DNA of 64,000 nt from Laburnicola sp. R22_1 (GCA_014281115.1 JACONQ010000010.1:310001-374000); one strand, 5' to 3'; counted from the stretch's first letter, positions 10,109 through 22,400 are shown. A program made the numbers and translations. Notes: generated by a model not told the origin, from the sequence alone.

Positions 10109-12315
10109 TTACGTGGCCGCGGTTGGCTCTCAAGTATTTTCGTTTTTCCACACTATCATGCGGCTACGTCGATCAAAAGCCAGGTAGTCAAAAGGCCCTT
10201 CTCTCCCGTCGCTGTCGAGACGGGACGAGACGGGACTATTCACTGCGCAGCTGAGGTAGATGTTTCGGCGAGTCGTCCTTGTCTTCAGCTGTACTGTGTG
10301 GTTTCAAAATTGCCAAACCCACCAAGTCACAAGGTCACGCTCCGCAGGCCTTCCAACTGGATAGCAGCGAAAATAGGCCTTCGCATATGATGGCCCTCAG
10401 GAGGGATGGCTGGCCCAAGGAGGCCTGAGACGACGTCAAGCCGCAGCCATGCATACGAACCAGCAGCATACGCCGTATGGAAGAATTGGACGGGAAGCCT
10501 TTCGCGGGCCTATTCTGAGCCTGCGCAAACATCCAGCCGGTCCAACCTGGGCGCAATATGGGGGCAGCAGCGAATAACGAAGCACCCGCCCGAGGAGTCA
10601 CGCGGTCTCGGTACGCGATTTCCGCCATGCGCGCCCCAAGGTTGCTATTCCGCAGTTGCAGTGAATGCCGCCCAAGAACCTGGAGGATTCGTCGGCGATT
10701 GCGTAGGTGCGTGGGTTCTGACTGTGGAGATGCCGGAGCGACCGTGTCGACGCAAGCTGAGGGTGGCTACGCGCATGAACTTGGCAGCCTTGGATGCGCA
10801 AAATGAGGCTGGAATTTCGCCACTGCACTGCCATCTGCCAGCACATCAAAGGCGAAAGATTCCTCTCGAGACTCTGACCTGGGATGGCAGCCCTTCGCCC
10901 TTCATAGTGTTAGCGTCTAGCATCGCCCTGGTGTTGCTCTGTTGCTCAACAATTCCGTCCGTCCGGTTGCAAGGCGCTCTCGGGATAGACCCAACCCGGC
11001 ATCCTGGCTGCCTCGCAAGCCACCGCGTCGTCTGATGGCCTCGTGCGCACCTTATTCGTGGAACACCAGTGTGATTTGTGCGATCCCTGCTACATGACCT
11101 TTTGGTCATGTGATGACGCCATCCCGTATCAGGCATGCTGGAATGTCCTCCATCGCCAATAGTAGTGCCATATGGCACTTTGACGTGATGGCTAGCTGCG
11201 GCTCTATCAGGGAAGGCGCCTCGATTTCTTGCTTCACCACCGGCAGCAAGCGTCGTCGTTCCTGTGAGACATTTTTACATTGCGACATGGCCGAACGGTG
11301 TTCATTTGAATGGCCGAACGTACAGTAGAGCCGTAGCGCGTGGTTGCTGGTCCATGGATGCAACAGTGATCGATCACGGCACGCCTGCATCAACGGTTCT
11401 GCAGGGTCTCGTGCAGGCGCCGATTGCACATCTTTTGAGATCTGGAAAGCCTGGCTTGTGTTGCGGTACTAACTTTGACTACTCAGCTGATAGACCCTGA
11501 CATCTAGACTATGGCAACGCGCTCCGACGGGTTAATCAAAGACATCACATTGATCACAGTGGTGCCCCGCCGCTGTACGGTATAACAGGATGCATTCGTC
11601 CTACACTGAACCTTAACATTCCGTGACCAGCTCTCCGATCGTGTCATGAGGTAATCGAGCTTTTGAATTTTGAATTTTGTTCAACGGTTTGTTGTACGTA
11701 TAAAAATAGCGTTTTTGATACCATATGAGGTCTGGAGGCATGGACTCTCAGCCTAAACAAAGAACCATAACAAGCATGCCCTGGCTCCGCATTCGTCTTA
11801 TGTGCGGGTGGAACGGGGACGGCACGATACGCGTGCCCAAGTGTATGACTAGAGGGATACAGTCAGAATGCAAGTGCCACTGTGGATACCACCTCGTATC
11901 GCATCAGGGGTCCTTCCGCGGAACTAGACGATGCGGGACGTCGAACGAGGTGGGGGTGAAGGGCCTCGTTGATGGTGTACTGCAGAGTCTCTTGCCTTCC
12001 GAACAGCCCTCAACCTTGCTCTTCTCAACAATGTATGACACAGAGATACTGGTGACTTTGAGATCCTATCCATACAGAGATCGATGAAAACAGTACCAGC
12101 GCTTAGTGCTGCATATGAGTGTCGAGGTCTTGTCATCACTTCGCAGGTAATAGCATCCTCAGCCGTGACTGCTGATCGTTTTGAGGTGCATCGGTGAATG
12201 AGAGAACGCTAGGATAGAGAGTCCTTGAGGTTCCGCGAGCGGAGCTGTGGAGGCCTCTAGTCACCTGCCTAGCATAGGGCCCGGGGATGAGTAAGTGTCT
12301 TGCTATGATACAGTA

Positions 12316-12472
12316 CCAAGTCAACTGTCTATTGAAGATCGTCGTCGTGGGAGATTCTAACCTAGTTCGAGTCCGAACCATACACAGAGAGGGGTAAAAC
12401 AGGAGGCATTAAACCCAGTACCTAACACACAGTGGCAGTAAAGTAACTGTCTATACCCAAGTCAACTGTCTA
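12316..12472 (-). mobile_element. Short non-LTR-like retroelement, copy 1 (125-bp insert, 16-bp target duplication)
   Basis: The 16-nt direct repeat CCAAGTCAACTGTCTA occurs at 12316-12331 and 12457-12472 and brackets a 125-bp insert. The insert is homologous from its left edge to copy 2 (14716-14999) and copy 3 (53390-53438). The shared left edge with a variable right edge suggests the element lies on the minus strand, with its 3' end at the left and 5' truncation at the right. It contains AGTTCGAGTCC, like a tRNA B box, but in what would be the antisense direction. No protein is encoded. Confidence 0.72.
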
Positions 12473-13108
12473 GAAACTCGTTGAGGTAGGGACTGAGTGG
12501 CCCTAAAATAAACAATACTCTCTCCAAACTTCTGACCCGGGCATTTTGACGTCTTCTAGGCTGTTTTAGTCCTGGTTCAAACGGTTCTCACTTCCAATGC
12601 GCGCTGCCTACCTTTGAAGGTACCTAGGCCGATGTGCGCTTCACTGCGACGAATATGCGAATGCTGCTAGTCCAGATGATAATAGCGCGCTAGAACCCAA
12701 TTCGAAGAAGCGAATAACAGTTGTTCCAGGACAATTGCTATTGTACTGCTGATTGGAGGGTATTGTGGTGAAGGTGAATGACTGGTACCTATTGTCGTAC
12801 AAACCAACGTGATTAGCGGCTTGGCGTTCCCTGCGCCTCGCATACCTATGATCTCCCTCTGCGACGTGTCGACGCTTACTCCACCTGCACTTCCACCACG
12901 TCGCAAATCCCATCCCCGACCACCAACGGCGAAGCAACACTGCGCTCTTCTTTGCGCGCCCCTCACTACTGCGCTCGCTCCGCACTGCCGCAGCTCCTAC
13001 TGGAGCGCATATCCCCTTTCGCGACGCGTCTCCCCCCTAGCCGCGCTCTCACCCTCACCCGCCTTTCACAGCACGCTTTTCACCGCACGGCGCTGAACCA
13101 CCCTCAGG

Positions 13109-14026
13109 ATGCCTGAATACGCCAAATTGAAGAATGCCGAGCTTGAGGCGCTGCTCAAAGAGCGCGGCCTCCCGCATGCAGGCAAGAAGGCGGACATGGT
13201 CGACCGCCTCACCAAGGACGACGAGAAGAAGGCCGCAGCTGGTCCCGAGTCATCAAAAGTGCATCCCGAGGATGAGATCGACTGGGACGACGAGCCCGTC
13301 GAAGCCACAAAGGACGCAGTTGCTGCGCCCGCCGAACAGGCAGTGACCGAGGCCGCTGCTCCTGCCGTCGTCGCCAAGTCGGACACAGTCGCCAAAGCCG
13401 GCGGCACCGGACAGCCGCCGAACCCGCAAGCCGTGCCCAACCAGAAAGTCGATATCGACCCCTCTAAGACGGACGACCTTTCGGTGAAGGCGCCAGCTGA
13501 GCAGAAGGAGAGCGCCGCCGAAGCGAAGCCAGAGGAGCCCAAGGAGCCTGCGCCGGACTACACACAAGGCATCGCAGCGACAGACCTTGATTCCGAGCTC
13601 CAGAAGCGCAAGGCTCGCGCCCAGCGGTTTGGCTTGAAGACCGAGGACGACGAGAGTCTGAAGAAGCTAGAGCGCGCAAAGAAATTCGGCGAGTCCGGAC
13701 CGCCAAAGGGCCTTGACGAGGCTCTTCCCGAGCGCCAGCAGCGGAAACGAGGACGCGAGGACACCGAGGATGGCGGTAGGAACAAGCGTCGAGGAGGTGG
13801 TCGCTCTGGTGGTGGAAATCGGGGACGCGATGGACGTGACGGTCGTGAAGGGCGTGGTGGTAACCGAGACGGGGAGAGGAGGCGGGACAATCGAGACGAC
13901 AACCGAGGCGGTCGGGACACGCGGAGGGACGACAGGAGCAGCAACGGCAACTGGATGAGCGCGGCTGACCGGGAGAGGGCGGAAGCGAGGAAGGCCAAAT
14001 GGGCGAAGCCAGCAGCTGCGTCCTGA
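13109..14026 (+). CDS. THO1: SAP-domain mRNP biogenesis protein, THO1/SARNP-like
   Basis: Single exon, 305 aa. Residues 4-38 form a SAP domain (helix-turn-helix with KNAELEALLKERGLPHAGKKADMV-like spacing), which binds nucleic acid. Residues about 40-150 are acidic and Ala/Pro-rich. Near 155-190 the KRKARAQRFGL-type motif followed by a second conserved KFG motif is characteristic of the Tho1/MOS11/SARNP C-terminal region that binds the DEAD-box helicase Sub2/UAP56. The C-terminus is Arg/Gly/Asp-rich (RGG-like), as in RNA-binding proteins. Yeast Tho1 acts in co-transcriptional mRNP assembly and export in the nucleus. Length and domain order match fungal homologues. A retroelement copy sits about 640 bp upstream. 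Confidence 0.9.
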   Translation: MPEYAKLKNAELEALLKERGLPHAGKKADMVDRLTKDDEKKAAAGPESSKVHPEDEIDWDDEPVEATKDAVAAPAEQAVTEAAAPAVVAKSDTVAKAGGTGQPPNPQAVPNQKVDIDPSKTDDLSVKAPAEQKESAAEAKPEEPKEPAPDYTQGIAATDLDSELQKRKARAQRFGLKTEDDESLKKLERAKKFGESGPPKGLDEALPERQQRKRGREDTEDGGRNKRRGGGRSGGGNRGRDGRDGREGRGGNRDGERRRDNRDDNRGGRDTRRDDRSSNGNWMSAADRERAEARKAKWAKPAAAS

Positions 14027-15519
14027 AGACGAGGCCCAGACTGATCGTCTACGCTACCGCGAGATGAGCGGAGCGGAGAGTGTTTTGGATTCGAGCAAAG
14101 AGTACACTTTATCCCAGCGAGAACGGGAACGGCATGCGGTCATGGTACGGACACGGCGATTTTTGTACAACACATCTTTAACGATCAGTTTCGGTGCAGA
14201 TTGCCAACAAGCAGACTGACTCTGCTCATCCATTTCATACAAGTACCAGGATAATTACAATTGAAACCTTGGACCTCGCCATCGAGCATTCTTCCTATCT
14301 CTTTGCTGGTCTTGCCGTCTCTGCGCCACCCCAGCCGCCATACATGCCTGCGAAAAGCGAGCAAAGGGTGGCGCACTTGGTTGAGGGGCTTACGGCCACT
14401 CTTGCTGGCTACTCCAATACCATCCATCGCAGGTTGGGCTACTTTCGGCGGAGCTACGCATCCCCGCATTTATACCTCTTTATCCATTGCTTCCCGCCGT
14501 TGTATACCACAACCCGCTACTTATTTTATCGAGCTATGTGCAAGCAATTAGACTATGGCCGCTTTATCTATGCATAGTACAATATAGCGTCTACGAGCGG
14601 GCTTATTGGATTTGCTTTGGCAGAATCAATGGGGATTAAATGAGAGATATGGAAGACCTGTGTTTTTTATGATATGATGATGTGATATTGTTCTCTGTCC
14701 TAGTCACCTACATATTGAACATCTTCGTCGTGTGGAGATTCTAACCAAGGTCGAGTCCGCACCATACACAGAGAGGAGTAAAACAGGAGGCACTAAAACC
14801 CAGTACCTAGCACACAGTGGTAGTAACAAAATATACACAAAATAACGATGATTTCGTCGTCGACTTTCTTCACGGCAGCATCGTCGACGGCAGTCAATGG
14901 ACAGTCTGCCATCTGGCATGACTGAGTCACATGTCATCTCTCAACCGGTGGACCATTGGAGAGCCGCAGTGGATGCTCAACCATGGTTCGGTCGTCGCGA
15001 GTCACCTACATATGTATATGTGAAGATGACCCGCAGCGCTGATTCCAAACCTACCTATTTACCTATTTCTCTATAGCGCTCAATGGCACGTATACATCCC
15101 TCTCTCTCCGTGGGTAGGGGGTTAGAGGGGTGAATGGATGGTAGCATCTGAGAGTAAAGATGGCTAGGAACGCGTCGCATTGTTGGTATAAAGACATTTT
15201 CCTTACTGCGAAAGTAAGAGGTAGAACCATGGATGGGCGGGTGCATAGCAGGAGCAGAAAAGAGTCCCTCTATATATTCGCGTTATGAAGTTTTTCTAAA
15301 CGGGGGGTATATAAGGTAATTTACCCATCCATTCGAGATATCAATAGTCCAATGGGATTTAGATAACCATCCCGTGGTTGAAAAAGTATACCCATTTATC
15401 CTACCGCTCAATCCAAGTTTTGCAAAACTCACACCTTGTCTAATACGGATATATGCTGAAGATAACACGGTATACTTATGTACCATCTACAGCACACACT
15501 ATGCACACCTTATCCTACC
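14027..15519. other. Spacer downstream of THO1 containing a retroelement copy
   Basis: No gene supported. The opposing frames at 14185-14469 (-) and 14194-14577 (+) have no recognisable domains. The stretch includes the likely THO1 3' UTR and, at 14702-15013, copy 2 of the short retroelement. Confidence 0.55.
14702..15013 (-). mobile_element. Short non-LTR-like retroelement, copy 2 (284-bp insert, 14-bp target duplication)
   Basis: The direct repeat AGTCACCTACATAT at 14702-14715 and 15000-15013 brackets a 284-bp insert, the longest of the three copies. Its first about 110 nt align with copy 1 at roughly 85-90% by eye, starting within a base of the target duplication in both. The right part (about 14830-14999) is absent from the other copies, as expected if those are 5' truncated and the element is on the minus strand. 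No open frame of note. Confidence 0.72.
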
Positions 15520-16305
15520 CTATCCCCCGGGCCCCTCCCCCCACGCAATCCTCGACGCAGGCCTAATCCCCAACCTCGCCGCCTCAACCGTCGTACTCTC
15601 CGACACCTCCGACACCGTCCTGAGTCGCTGCTGTGCCTGGAACGCGGGGTTACCACCGGTATTAGGCTTAGCATTGTTGGTCTGGATGGGTGTGTGCGTT
15701 GGTGTGGGAGGTGGAGCTGTAGTTGGAGTTTGGAGCGGGGTGGTGGTGTGGTCGGTGGTAATAGTACCTAAGGTATTGGTGGGAACGGGGGTGGGGATGG
15801 ACGGACGAGGATATGGAGGCTGCATGTGGATGGGCATGTGGGTATTCCCGGGCAATTTCCTCCCCACGTGCACTTGGCTGTCCTCGCCATACCCGGCCCC
15901 GGCCTGGTGTTGAGCACGTGCGGTGGTGCGCGCGGGCGGGGGAAGCACGGTTGAGTGTGTAGCTCCAACTCCAACTCTATCCCCAAGTCGATCCCCATCT
16001 CTGTCTCCGTCTCGCAACCCAAAATCTCCATCTCTCCCACGCACCCATTCTTCCTCCTCTAAATCGTCTTCAACAACCCACTTATCCCCCCGATGCCAAA
16101 GCTTAAACACATACACCGCAACAGCGAGGAAAATGACGCTGCAGATGGATATTGGCGCTGCGGCGCGGGGGGTAATGTGTGGAGTGGAGGGGGAGACGAG
16201 GGCTTGTGTCGGGGCGAGAGTTATTGTTGGTGTGGAGGGTGGGGGCGCAAGAGGTACTGTTGGTGTGGAGAGCGGGGTCGGTGAGGTGGACGTCGAGTTG
16301 GACAT
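15520..16305 (-). CDS. Hypothetical single-pass membrane protein
   Basis: Single exon, 261 aa, ATG at 16305. The N-terminal about 50 residues are Ser/Thr/Pro-rich, as in a glycosylated ectodomain. One hydrophobic segment follows at about residues 52-70 (ISICSVIFLAVAVYVFKLW) with basic residues after it, so topology is probably N-out. The cytosolic part starts with an acidic run (DDLEEEEW) and then becomes Asp/Gly/Arg and Pro/Thr low complexity. There is no cleavable signal peptide I would trust. No family recognised. The build recalls small fungal wall-sensor-like or orphan membrane proteins, but no function can be assigned. Confidence 0.5.
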   Translation of the reverse strand: MSNSTSTSPTPLSTPTVPLAPPPSTPTITLAPTQALVSPSTPHITPRAAAPISICSVIFLAVAVYVFKLWHRGDKWVVEDDLEEEEWVRGRDGDFGLRDGDRDGDRLGDRVGVGATHSTVLPPPARTTARAQHQAGAGYGEDSQVHVGRKLPGNTHMPIHMQPPYPRPSIPTPVPTNTLGTITTDHTTTPLQTPTTAPPPTPTHTPIQTNNAKPNTGGNPAFQAQQRLRTVSEVSESTTVEAARLGIRPASRIAWGEGPGG

Positions 16306-16527
16306 GTTGGGTTGGCGATGTGTGAGTTTGGAGCTAGAAGGGGTGGAGAGAGATGGTAGAGGAGTGTGGAGTGGTGAAGCATTACATGGTGTGGCTTGTG
16401 TATGTACCTGGAGGATGGATGGAGCGTTGTTTGCACATTCACAGGTTGATCAGGTATGATGCTAGCCATAGCCAAGGGCGTTTGCAACATCTAATTGCGA
16501 ACCCACGAGTCAAATTGGCCGTCAATG

Positions 16528-17428
16528 ATGTAGAACACTAGGTCTTCGATGCAGACCCATTAAGTACTTTATTAAGTTTTACGCAGTGCATAGTTTAAAG
16601 TTAATAATTATATTAATTGTTTAGGGTTGCTCCCTCTACTATTAGTCTAGCATATCTTAGATCTACTTTTTATTCTACGCGTAAATCTTTGCCTTAACAC
16701 CTCTCTCCTTATTATTAAGCTTGTAGTCCTTATCCTTTTTAATAATAGTAGTAAGGGCGGCCTTTTGCCTCTAGATATACGCGCAATTAGTACCTTAGTA
16801 TTAATTGCCTACTATCCTTATAAGAGACGCCTTAAGTAAGAGGAGTTAAACTTATAGGTTTGCTCTACTAAGATTTTAAGATATAGCTCTAGTAGCTAAA
16901 GGGCCTAAGTACTAGTAATGCTGTGTGCCTTTATCCTTTTACTTATAATCTAACTTCTCCTAGTATAGTAGTTATTAAAATAAGAGAGTTAAGAGATATA
17001 GGTTTAAAAGTTACTTATACTACTATAGTACATTAATAAAGCTGTAATAGTTTTATTAATAGGAGGGATTAAAGTTGCTATATTAGTTGCAGATTGCCTT
17101 TATAGTAGGTTATAATAAGAACGTAGGGCAGAGGCACTAGCTTTTATCCTACTTCTCTTATTACTACCCTTTAATAGGCTATCTCGCCGCCCTTTAGAGC
17201 TCTATAGTTAAATAGTAACTTTAAGGTCACTATTCTATAGTTCGCTATTATATAATCCGCCCTTACAATTATCGCGTTATTCTTTAGCTCCCTACTATAG
17301 CTAATCCTAATCGCGCCTTTTTTTTTACGTACTTTAGCTGTTAAACCTTAGTTGTGCTTGCTGTTAAGTCTTATAATCTGTAAAAGGTTAGGTCGACTAT
17401 AAACTGATATGAATGAATGTAGAACACT
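16528..17428. mobile_element. AT-rich insertion flanked by 12-bp direct repeats
   Basis: The 12-mer ATGTAGAACACT occurs at 16528-16539 and again at 17417-17428. It brackets 877 nt of strongly AT-rich, CpA/TpG-poor DNA. The most economical reading is a transposable element that inserted with a 12-bp target duplication and was then destroyed by RIP. No TIR or LTR is visible, and no frame survives. The duplication length suggests a non-LTR element; identity is unknown. Confidence 0.6.
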
Positions 17429-17473
17429 CCTATTAAGCAATCTACTCCACTTCTCCATTCACAAACCCACCCT

Positions 17474-19674
17474 TCACATATCATGCCTAGCCCTCCTCCG
17501 AATCTCCGCCGCGCTAATATTCCTCTTCAACTCCTGCTCAGGATCCGATCCCGAGCTCCCCTCTCTATTCTTGAGATCAGCCATCGAGATAGGAGGCGCC
17601 TCCCGCTTCTTATGGGGAACCCTCATTTTTTGCAATTCAAGCTCCAGCTTCGCGGACAACCTCTGCAAGAGCCACTGTGCCTCCGACCTATTGCCCATCA
17701 AAGGGCTGCTCACTCCAAGCCAGCTCCAGGCACTATGTTCGCCCTCGTTAGCGGTGCCGATGTCGGGATCGCTATCCGGGTTGCGTTCGTGGCGTATCTT
17801 TGGTTTGCGGTGCCCCGACGCGTCATTCTCGTCCTGCCCAACAAGTCGCAGGTAGTAGTTCCATTCGTGGTATGTGTACTGCTTCGGCGGCGATGCGTCC
17901 ATATCGCGCATCAAATGTCGTATCTCCTTGGCTAGAATATAGTGATAGAAATGCATGTCCCTCTGGAGCTCATCTCCATGCTCATCGACTTCTCGCGCCT
18001 CGTCAAGCTCTTCATCTTCAAGGTATCCTGCAAGGCGGTCCTGTATCATCTGCTCTGCCGCACCTTTGCCCGTATTCCCTTTCTCTTCTTGCTCGCGATC
18101 GCTCTTTTGTTTTCCGACTTTCAGCCTCGAGAGGCCAGCCTTGAGAGCGGCGCTAACACCATGCTCGTCAGGAAGCACAGTAAGCGATCCGATCCAGATG
18201 GTCAGGTCGCGGAAAGCTTTGATGACAGTGTCTCCCATGTTGCTGATGAGAATCGTGAGGGTAGGTACGGCGAGCAAGCTCCAAAATACAAAGAATGCTT
18301 TGCCGGAGTTGCTGGAAGGCGTGAGGTCGCCGTAGCCGATGGTCAAAAGGGAGACATACGCGAAGTAGAGAGACACAAAGTAGCTCCATCCCTGCGGTTT
18401 CTCAGAGTGCATGAACACCAAAGCGCCGAGGAACCAAAGAAGAAAGGCGGCAGTCGATGACATCGCTAATGCCGTGTATCGCCGCTTTCCTTCCGCTTTG
18501 TCCTGTATGCGTCGCATAATGTTGAACTCTTGTTCTCTCCTTTGCGCCTCGGATAAGCCTTTCTGGGAAAATTCGATCTTGTCAAGTAAGCCTAGTTTGG
18601 CCACTCTCTTCTCACCGTCCACCGAAGCTAGCACCTTCCGCCTCTTCATCTCCATAAATCGAGCAGACATCTTCTCCTTGCCTCTCTCGAGAGCTAAGGA
18701 CCGCACAGATCCAATGACAAGACCCAGAGATACGACTCCTCCAATTGCGTAGAAAAAGAGCAAGGTTCGACCCGTGTGCGTCCTTGGTACAAACTCCCCA
18801 CCGAGACCGACGGTCAATAGCGTCAAGTCAGCCCAGTATACTGCGTCGAGGTAACTCCATCCTTCGACCTTGGAGAATATCAGCGCCCCGATGAGGATGT
18901 AGAACATGAAGCTGATAGTTTGGAGCATCAATGTGCGTTGACTGAGGGTCAGCCGGAATTCCTTCGGATAATGGCCTCGGTATGCCCCGTATACTGTCAG
19001 TATCATCAACGAAGCGACAACAAAGTAAAGCCCGGCGGCCATGATGCCATAGTAAAAGGCTTGGCTCAGAGCGTGCTCCGACATTGGCTCGATCCGAAAC
19101 GCGGATGAGGATGCCACAGAGACGAGCCCCATTAAGACGAAAGAAGCTAAAAACCATCCGACTATCGTGATAGGTTGCGCGATAGCAAACGATAACCTCC
19201 TCGTCATGTTAAGAAGTAAAGCCATATTTGCGGTGAGAGCAAAGACCAGAGACACTGAATTGACGGCAATCAGCCTGTTCATGTTAGCTGCTATCCATTC
19301 CCGTAAACGTGCAGTAGTTGGTGAGGAAAATCTAGACTTACCACTTCGGGTCCTCAACCTTTGTGCCATGCCCCTCGTCTTTCCCAGGTGGGATATGCAC
19401 TCTCCATTTCTCAACAAGCGCACATATGCTGAAGGCGTTGGCAATTGGGCCGAAGGTGCCGGCAATGAGTGGGCATGCCGTAGATGCGAACCACCAGCGA
19501 CTGCACCAATGTTAGCCCCACATGTATAGCAACCTCAACACCACAAGCCGAGTACCTGGGGTCGAGAAAGTCTTGTTCCTTGGCCTCTGCCTTCTCTTTC
19601 TCCGCCTTGTAGGCGTTCTCCTCCACGTCCTGGGCTGCCTGCTGAGCCGGTTCGTCAAGACCGGGGTCGTTCAT
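17474..19674 (-). CDS. TOK1: Two-pore-domain outward-rectifying K+ channel, TOK1-type
   Basis: Three exons: 19674-19556, 19500-19342, 19274-17474; 692 aa. Introns are 55 and 67 nt, and splicing restores the family-typical stretch RWWFASTACPLIAGTFGP (first TM) and DPKWLIAV. Fungal TOK channels have eight TM segments with two pore loops. Here the two selectivity filters are TVGLGGEF and TIGYGDLTPS, in the expected order, the first carrying GLG instead of GYG as is common in TOK pore 1. The soluble N-terminus is acidic and the C-terminal about 250 residues are hydrophilic. The protein sits in the plasma membrane and mediates outward K+ current and membrane-potential control. Confidence in family is high; the extreme N-terminus is less certain. 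Confidence 0.9.
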
Positions 19675-20280
19675 CGCTCCGTTGTGGTTGAGGACGAGGA
19701 GCGCATCGTCTTAAATTTATTGCTGAGACGTCGCGATAACGCACACGGGGATTCTGATAACAACCAAGGCATTCGCACGTCTGTTACGAGGCGCGTGAGC
19801 CAAACACGCGGCCGCAATGACGTTGGTGTGGCTGTATCCGGCGGCGGCCGCTGGTTGGCGGAAATGCCCAAGGTGGGCCTGCCGCTTGGCTGGGGATGGC
19901 TAGGCCGACATGTGTTAGGCGGGACTGCCTTGGCCTCTGTTACAACCTCATGTGATGGCTATTGCGATGGACTTTGCAATTTTCCAATGGAATCACTCTT
20001 CCAACATGCATACAAGTTCTCTGAATGGCAAGAAAGTGAATGTGTTCAAGCCGAGCCTTAGAGGATCTCGAGTCCGTACCAGTGCCTGGCTGGGACATTG
20101 CCCCTATGTTCCCATGCCCATTCCACACAAGGTTGCGCTTCAAAGCCGATCTGGTCCCCAAGCTCGATCCTCCAGTGCTAGTCGCTACCCCTGAGTCTAC
20201 TACTCACGGAGAAAGGGCCCGTAGAATGTTAATCTTGCAATAGCATTCAATCTGCGCTGCATCCCCAGATCATCGCAGAG

Positions 20281-20545
20281 CTTCCGAATGTGCATTCAAC
20301 TTATACTTCTTGCCCTTGAGAAGTCTTTGCCCATGTTGTTCAGATCGCTAAAAGAGGGGGATGCGCCAATACTGCCTTCTGGGATCCTTTCTACGTGCTG
20401 AAAAGATCAAGGGCTCCCGAATATGCATTCAACTTATACTTCTTGCCCTTGGAAGGCCTGCACCCTTGCTGTTGAGATCGCCAAAAGGAGGGCGATGTGC
20501 TAATCCGCCTTCCAGGATCCCTTTCATGTACGTGCGAAAAAGCAC
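20281..20545 (+). repeat. 133-bp tandem duplication
   Basis: Two diverged copies of an about 130-bp unit begin at 20281 and 20414. They share GCATTCAACTTATACTTCTTGCCCTTG and later GATCGC-AAAAG and CTTC-GGATCC stretches. No protein function seen. Confidence 0.85.
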
Positions 20546-20878
20546 ATTTGCAGCAGCGAAGACGCAGCGCCCCAAGAACGCTACCAAGATCAAAAAGGGG
20601 GCTTTCTCAAGATTGGTGCCTCTCGGGCTCAACGCACATGCCATCGCAGAGACAATGATAGTAGGTAGTCAGATAGGGTGCATCAGCTCCGACTGAGAAT
20701 GCCATGGAGCCTTTGAAAGCTAAGAGGATGCAGCGAGCTGATTATCCAGAAGGCGTTCTCCTGAACAAGCTGAGCGACTCCTATCTTCGAGAAAGTACAG
20801 AGGCGGCTCTTGAGGAGAGGAGATGTGTTATTCCGAGAAAAGGAGGGCGTGTGGCTGTCAAGCAGAGGAGATATTCGG

Positions 20879-20999
20879 TCTACGCGCATCAAGACCAAGT
20901 GGAGGATCCGCGAAGTCTCCAAAGCAAAGGCAGAGCAGTCTACACGCATCAGCACCAATTGGAGGTTCCGTAAAGCCTCAGAATCAAAGGCAGATGCAG
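20879..20999. repeat. 60-bp tandem duplication
   Basis: TCTAC(G/A)CGCATCA-begun units at 20879-20938 and 20939-20999, diverged by several substitutions. The period is a multiple of three, so open frames through it show a 20-residue internal repeat. Confidence 0.85.
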
Positions 21000-22325
21000 C
21001 TGGCTGGGTATCGCAGGTAGCTGTACTGTCCATAGGGTCTGTGGTTGTCGGAGGGGCAGGATATGCCTTCCCAGTGCTGAGAGCTGGGTCTTCGAGCGCC
21101 GCCAAAGGACGACCAGCAGCCACGCACGCATACACACGCCCCCTCGGCAGCCCAATCCAGCCTGTCGTTTGTCGATTACCCCACAACCGATAAGTCAACG
21201 TAGTGAAAAGCTTTTGCCTTGCCCTCTCGCCCCGCCCCGCACGCACGCACGCACGCCGCTCATCCACTCACTAAGTTGCCCGCACCTACTCTTCGCCTAT
21301 ATAAAGGCTCTAAGTTGCTTTTTCTTTCGTCGAGGGTACCCAGTCCGCATCGGCATGCAGGTGGCGCATTTGGATCATTTGGTTAGGTAATAAAGGTGAG
21401 TCCAAATTTCCTTAGTTTGAGCTGTATGAAAAGAGCAGATAACAATGATCGTCATGTGAGTTTCTCTCTTCCACCAGGCAACGCTCACCTGAAGTGGTTT
21501 CTCTTTTGCCATTTTTTGCGCGAGTTCGATTCTGGTAGGCGACGGGGCGAGGGCTTTCTTTTTTTTGCAGTTCAGGGTGACTAAGAGAGGCTGCGGGCGA
21601 CCTAGATAGTGTATGTAGGGCCTTAACACGTGAAAATAGGGACTACAGAGCCCAATGCAAGCTGTTGTCCTGGAGACAATTCCCCTTAGACTTGCCACTG
21701 GGGTTCAAAGCGTGCTTCAGCTCTTCTGCAGTTGTGAAATCTTTTTTTGGGTTCACGGTGCTCGTCCGTCTCCCTGGGCGTTGGGTTGGCGTTGAAGCAT
21801 ATCGCCGCTCGACCCCACGTTCGTCAAACCACACCACACCCCCACATCAACCGCAACATTCCACGACCCCTGGCCAGGTCCACTACTGGAATGCTTGACT
21901 ACTCGACGCAAGCAAGGAATCCTCTGACCCGCCCGTCTTGTATAGCCGCGCAGGTGTGTCCACAAAGGTAAGCATCAAACAGGCAGCCATGCGCAGCTTG
22001 TATATGGATGGGGCCGATATACAGATGATCTGACAGCAGCGAGTACTATACACACTCAGATATATGCTCGCAAAAGCAGGGCCTGCCATGGCGATCGAAG
22101 CGAGACGGCCTGGTGACGCGCTGTATCTCCGCATCTCCACTATGGTCGCCCGACACCTCGTTGACGGAACAAGAGAAGAGGATAGCGCCAACACCTTTAG
22201 TCGACCTGAGCCTAGAACATTGGAAAGCAGGAGGCTACGCGCTCTATCATCGCATCTTTGGGCGGGCAGGACGGAGCAGCTTTCGGCTCCGCTACGCTCA
22301 CGATGCCAGATCTCACCCATGCCCG

Positions 22326-22400
22326 CGACCACGACCACGACGACCACGACCACGACGACCACGACCACGACGACCACGACCACGACGACCACGACCACGA
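22326..22400. repeat. 15-bp ACGACCACGACCACG minisatellite
   Basis: Five near-perfect units of 15 nt made from GACCAC and GAC. It explains the poly-valine, poly-threonine and Arg-Pro open frames across it, none of which I take as coding. Confidence 0.92.

Larger units (their letters stand above)
8622..13108. other. Gene-poor spacer with RIP block and retroelement copy
   Basis: A 4.5-kb stretch with no gene I can support. The open frames here (for example 10406-11035 on +) have no recognisable domain and ordinary arginine/proline-rich chance composition. Contents are the upstream flank of the methyltransferase-like gene, an AT-rich block (9608-10108), an ordinary-GC anonymous stretch (10110-12315), a short retroelement copy (12316-12472), and a pyrimidine-rich promoter-like stretch before THO1 (about 12850-13100). 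A small hairpin (ACATGACC/GGTCATGT) lies at 11092-11111. Confidence 0.55.

Noticed and set aside
10406..11035. 209-codon frame on the plus strand
   Set aside because: No recognisable domain, overlaps other frames of similar length, and lies in a repeat-bearing gene-poor stretch.
12338..12380. tRNA-like AGTTCGAGTCC block as a tRNA gene or SINE Pol III promoter
   Set aside because: No cloverleaf can be drawn around it, and the shared-end pattern of the three copies puts the element on the opposite strand, making the B-box match antisense.
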